Made by a program: the position numbers and the translations under genes. 7,499 nt of DNA from Spirochaetaceae bacterium (GTDB taxonomy: Bacteria > Spirochaetota > Spirochaetia > B11-G9): positions 1 to 7,499 of the forward strand of contig JAUVLL010000160.1 of assembly GCA_030600745.1 (NCBI GenBank), read 5' to 3'. The stretch's first letter is position 1; every line of letters begins with the position of its first letter. This document shows positions 5,901-7,499 of this stretch, one piece after another. The notes beneath the pieces were generated by a model. The model saw nothing but the letters and a program-made list of their open reading frames with translations, did not search any database and was not told where the DNA came from.

Positions 5901-7352
5901 CTACACCTCTTTCAGAATCTTCAGAAGAAATCCCCATACAGCCGCAACAGAAGAAACTTTTAGCCTCTCATCCGGTGTATGAACATCCTCCATATCCGGT
6001 CCGAAGGAGATCATCTCCATGTTTTCCAGTTTGTCGCCGATTACTCCGCATTCAAGGCCTGCATGGATGGCTTTGACTCCAGCCTCTTTGCCTTCCTCTT
6101 TTTTATAAACATCCTTGAACAGTTTAAGGATATTACTATCCGGATTCGGCTCCCATGAAGGGTATCTGCTTTCAAAATGTACTTCAGATCCGCCTGCTTC
6201 CATAATAATTTGAACCTTATCTGCTATTTCATCATTCTCTGACATTACGGAAGACCGCTGGCTGGTTTCAATTTTTATATTACCATCTTTGAGAACTACA
6301 GAGGCAAGGTTTGTAGATGTTTCCACCAGCCCGGGTACTTTTCTGCTCATTTTAATTACACCATGGGGCAGTGAAAAAAGTATTCCAATAAGTCTGTCTG
6401 TAAAATCTTTTGTAAAGACTCTTTTAGGGAGTGTGTTTTCTTCGACTACCTTTATACTTAGATTAGTTTCGAGATCTCCCATTTCATTTTTAAGTATTTT
6501 ACTGTATTTATCTATAGTATTTACTATTACTTCAGGATCATCTGTTGTAAAGGAGATAAAAATTTCTCTTGGAATGGCGTTATGTTTTCCTCCACCATTG
6601 ATATTATGAATATGTACCGGTGCTTTGGAGTTTATATCACGAAGTATTCTTACTGCAATTGAAACTGCATTCCCTCTTCCCTCATGGATCTCTGCTCCGG
6701 AATGACCCCCTTTAAAACCTGTAACCTGTAATTCATAGGAATTATCTCCTTCGGGTATATTTTCCTCTTCAACTGTCATATTCCCAATAGTTGTTACACC
6801 ACCTGCGCAGCCAATATAGAATATTCCTTCTTCCTCAGAATCAATATTGAAGAGGATGGTCCCATCTACAATTGAAGGGTCCAGTTCCAGTGCACCTGTT
6901 AATGCAGATTCTTCATCTATGGTAAACAATGCTTCCAGTGGACCGTGTTCAATTGTTTTTGATTCCATAACTGCCAGAGCCATTGCGACAGCTATTCCGT
7001 TATCCGCTCCCAGGGTTGTTCCGTCTGCTGTAACCCATCCGTCTTTTATTAATAATTTTATTGGATCAACTGAGAAATCGTGATCAGTCCCGGCATTTTT
7101 TTCACAAACCATATCCATATGTCCCTGAAGAACTACTCCGGGTTTATTATCCATTCCTGGAGTGGCTGGTTTTTTAATACATATATTGCCTATCTTGTCC
7201 TGCTTATATAAAAGGTTATTTTTTTTGCAAAATTCTTTAAAATATGAAAGTATTTTCTCTTCCTTTGTTGAACATCTTGGTATTTGTGAGATTTCATAAA
7301 ACTGATTCCATACTGCAAATGGTTCCATTCTGGTAATTTCTTCTTTTGTCAT
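5901..7352 (-). CDS. pepD: Aminoacyl-histidine dipeptidase PepD (cytosol non-specific dipeptidase, peptidase family M20C)
   Basis: PepD is a cytosolic zinc dipeptidase that cleaves a range of dipeptides, including Xaa-His. From the ATG at 7352 the protein has 483 residues, close to the E. coli enzyme (485). The di-zinc and catalytic residues fall two positions from the E. coli numbers: His78 and Asp80 (GHMDMVCEK), bridging Asp117 (GADNG), general base Glu147 and Glu148 (IDEESALTG), Asp171 (NIDSEEEG) and His458 (DVHTPDERL). The lid-domain motifs GFKGGHSGAEIHEGRGNA (212-229) and INGGGKHNAIPRE (251-263) are intact. The frame extends upstream to an ATG at 7421, but only the start at 7352 has a good ribosome-binding site and the family's usual N-terminus. 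It converges on the nad operon, and nothing ties it to NAD metabolism. Confidence 0.96.
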   Translation of the reverse strand: MTKEEITRMEPFAVWNQFYEISQIPRCSTKEEKILSYFKEFCKKNNLLYKQDKIGNICIKKPATPGMDNKPGVVLQGHMDMVCEKNAGTDHDFSVDPIKLLIKDGWVTADGTTLGADNGIAVAMALAVMESKTIEHGPLEALFTIDEESALTGALELDPSIVDGTILFNIDSEEEGIFYIGCAGGVTTIGNMTVEEENIPEGDNSYELQVTGFKGGHSGAEIHEGRGNAVSIAVRILRDINSKAPVHIHNINGGGKHNAIPREIFISFTTDDPEVIVNTIDKYSKILKNEMGDLETNLSIKVVEENTLPKRVFTKDFTDRLIGILFSLPHGVIKMSRKVPGLVETSTNLASVVLKDGNIKIETSQRSSVMSENDEIADKVQIIMEAGGSEVHFESRYPSWEPNPDSNILKLFKDVYKKEEGKEAGVKAIHAGLECGVIGDKLENMEMISFGPDMEDVHTPDERLKVSSVAAVWGFLLKILKEV

Positions 7353-7356
7353 AATA

Positions 7357-7361
7357 TCCTT
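7357..7361 (-). promoter_or_regulatory. pepD ribosome-binding site that decides the start
   Basis: Read on the minus strand, AAGGA (within AGAAGAAGGA) precedes the ATG at 7352 by four bases. The alternative in-frame ATG 23 codons upstream has no comparable site, and its extra residues are Lys/Arg-rich and unlike the family. Confidence 0.75.
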
Positions 7362-7405
7362 CTTCTTATTTAGGAATTTACGGTGTGGCCTTTTTTCACG
7401 ATTGC

Positions 7406-7491
7406 ATGGCGATTTGCGCACATGAAAATAGATATATTGTAGTTATTAGGCATAATAAAATGCTTAATATGAGTACAGCGCAAATAGCCGT
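7406..7491. repeat. Imperfect inverted repeat with 14-base arms upstream of pepD
   Basis: ATGGCGATTTGCGC at 7406-7419 pairs with the reverse complement of 7478-7491 (ACGGCTATTTGCGC), 12 of 14 positions matching, across 58 intervening bases. The core ATTTGCGC/GCGCAAAT is perfect. It may be the end of a small mobile element or repeat extending past the window, or a chance match; no transposase is visible. Confidence 0.4.
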
Positions 7492-7494
7492 CAA
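7466..7494 (-). promoter_or_regulatory. Weak candidate pepD promoter
   Basis: On the minus strand, TTGACG (7494-7489, 5/6 match) and CATATT (7471-7466, 4/6 match) are 17 bp apart. This would give a leader of roughly 105 bases. A TACAAT box nearer the gene lacks a partner -35. The proposal is tentative, and the -35 overlaps one arm of an inverted repeat. Confidence 0.3.
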
Positions 7495-7499
7495 TGTTT

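Noticed and set aside
5876..5910. Possible bidirectional terminator between nadC and pepD
   Set aside because: Only 4-bp stems (TCCG/CGGA and GAGG/CCTC) with no proper T tract could be found, too weak to call.
7353..7421. N-terminal 23-residue extension of pepD starting at the ATG at 7421
   Set aside because: It has no ribosome-binding site, its Lys/Arg-rich sequence is unlike the family, and the ATG at 7352 has AAGGA at good distance and gives the standard length.

Overview
The window is 7.5 kb of a moderately AT-rich bacterial chromosome. Its core is a complete de novo NAD biosynthesis operon, nadA-nadB-nadC, preceded by a gene for an NrtR-type (Nudix-related) regulator. A partial gene of unknown function lies on the left and a peptidase gene, pepD, on the opposite strand on the right. 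The sigma70-like promoters and Shine-Dalgarno sites suggest a Gram-negative-type bacterium. A spirochaete or a related anaerobe would fit, but this rests only on general impression and no 16S or other marker is present.

Layout. Bases 1-1065 hold the 3' end of a gene cut by the window edge, whose cysteine- and glycine-rich motifs hint at a flavin/TIM-barrel-like redox protein. It ends at a textbook intrinsic terminator (1087-1114). Bases 1220-2218 encode the NrtR-like regulator: an N-terminal Nudix-like domain with a broken catalytic box, a middle insertion of roughly 100 residues, and a C-terminal winged helix. The gap at 2219-2336 carries a candidate promoter and two tandem copies of one 17-bp dyad, 22 bp apart, placed where a repressor would block RNA polymerase. 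Then come nadA (2337-3332), nadB (3338-4876) and nadC (4894-5739), tightly packed on the + strand, and a possible 39-codon ORF overlapping the nadC stop. pepD (5901-7352, - strand) converges on the operon. The last ~150 bases hold its leader and an imperfect long-range inverted repeat.

How the genes work together. NadB oxidises L-aspartate to iminoaspartate, NadA condenses this with dihydroxyacetone phosphate to quinolinate, and NadC converts quinolinate with PRPP to nicotinate mononucleotide. The NrtR protein is the obvious candidate to bind the two dyads and repress the operon, with an NAD-derived ligand (ADP-ribose in studied members) as the signal. PepD has no evident link to NAD. The locus is coherent and mostly of known type. 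The least explained items are the first gene's family, the small ORF after nadC and the inverted repeat at the right edge.
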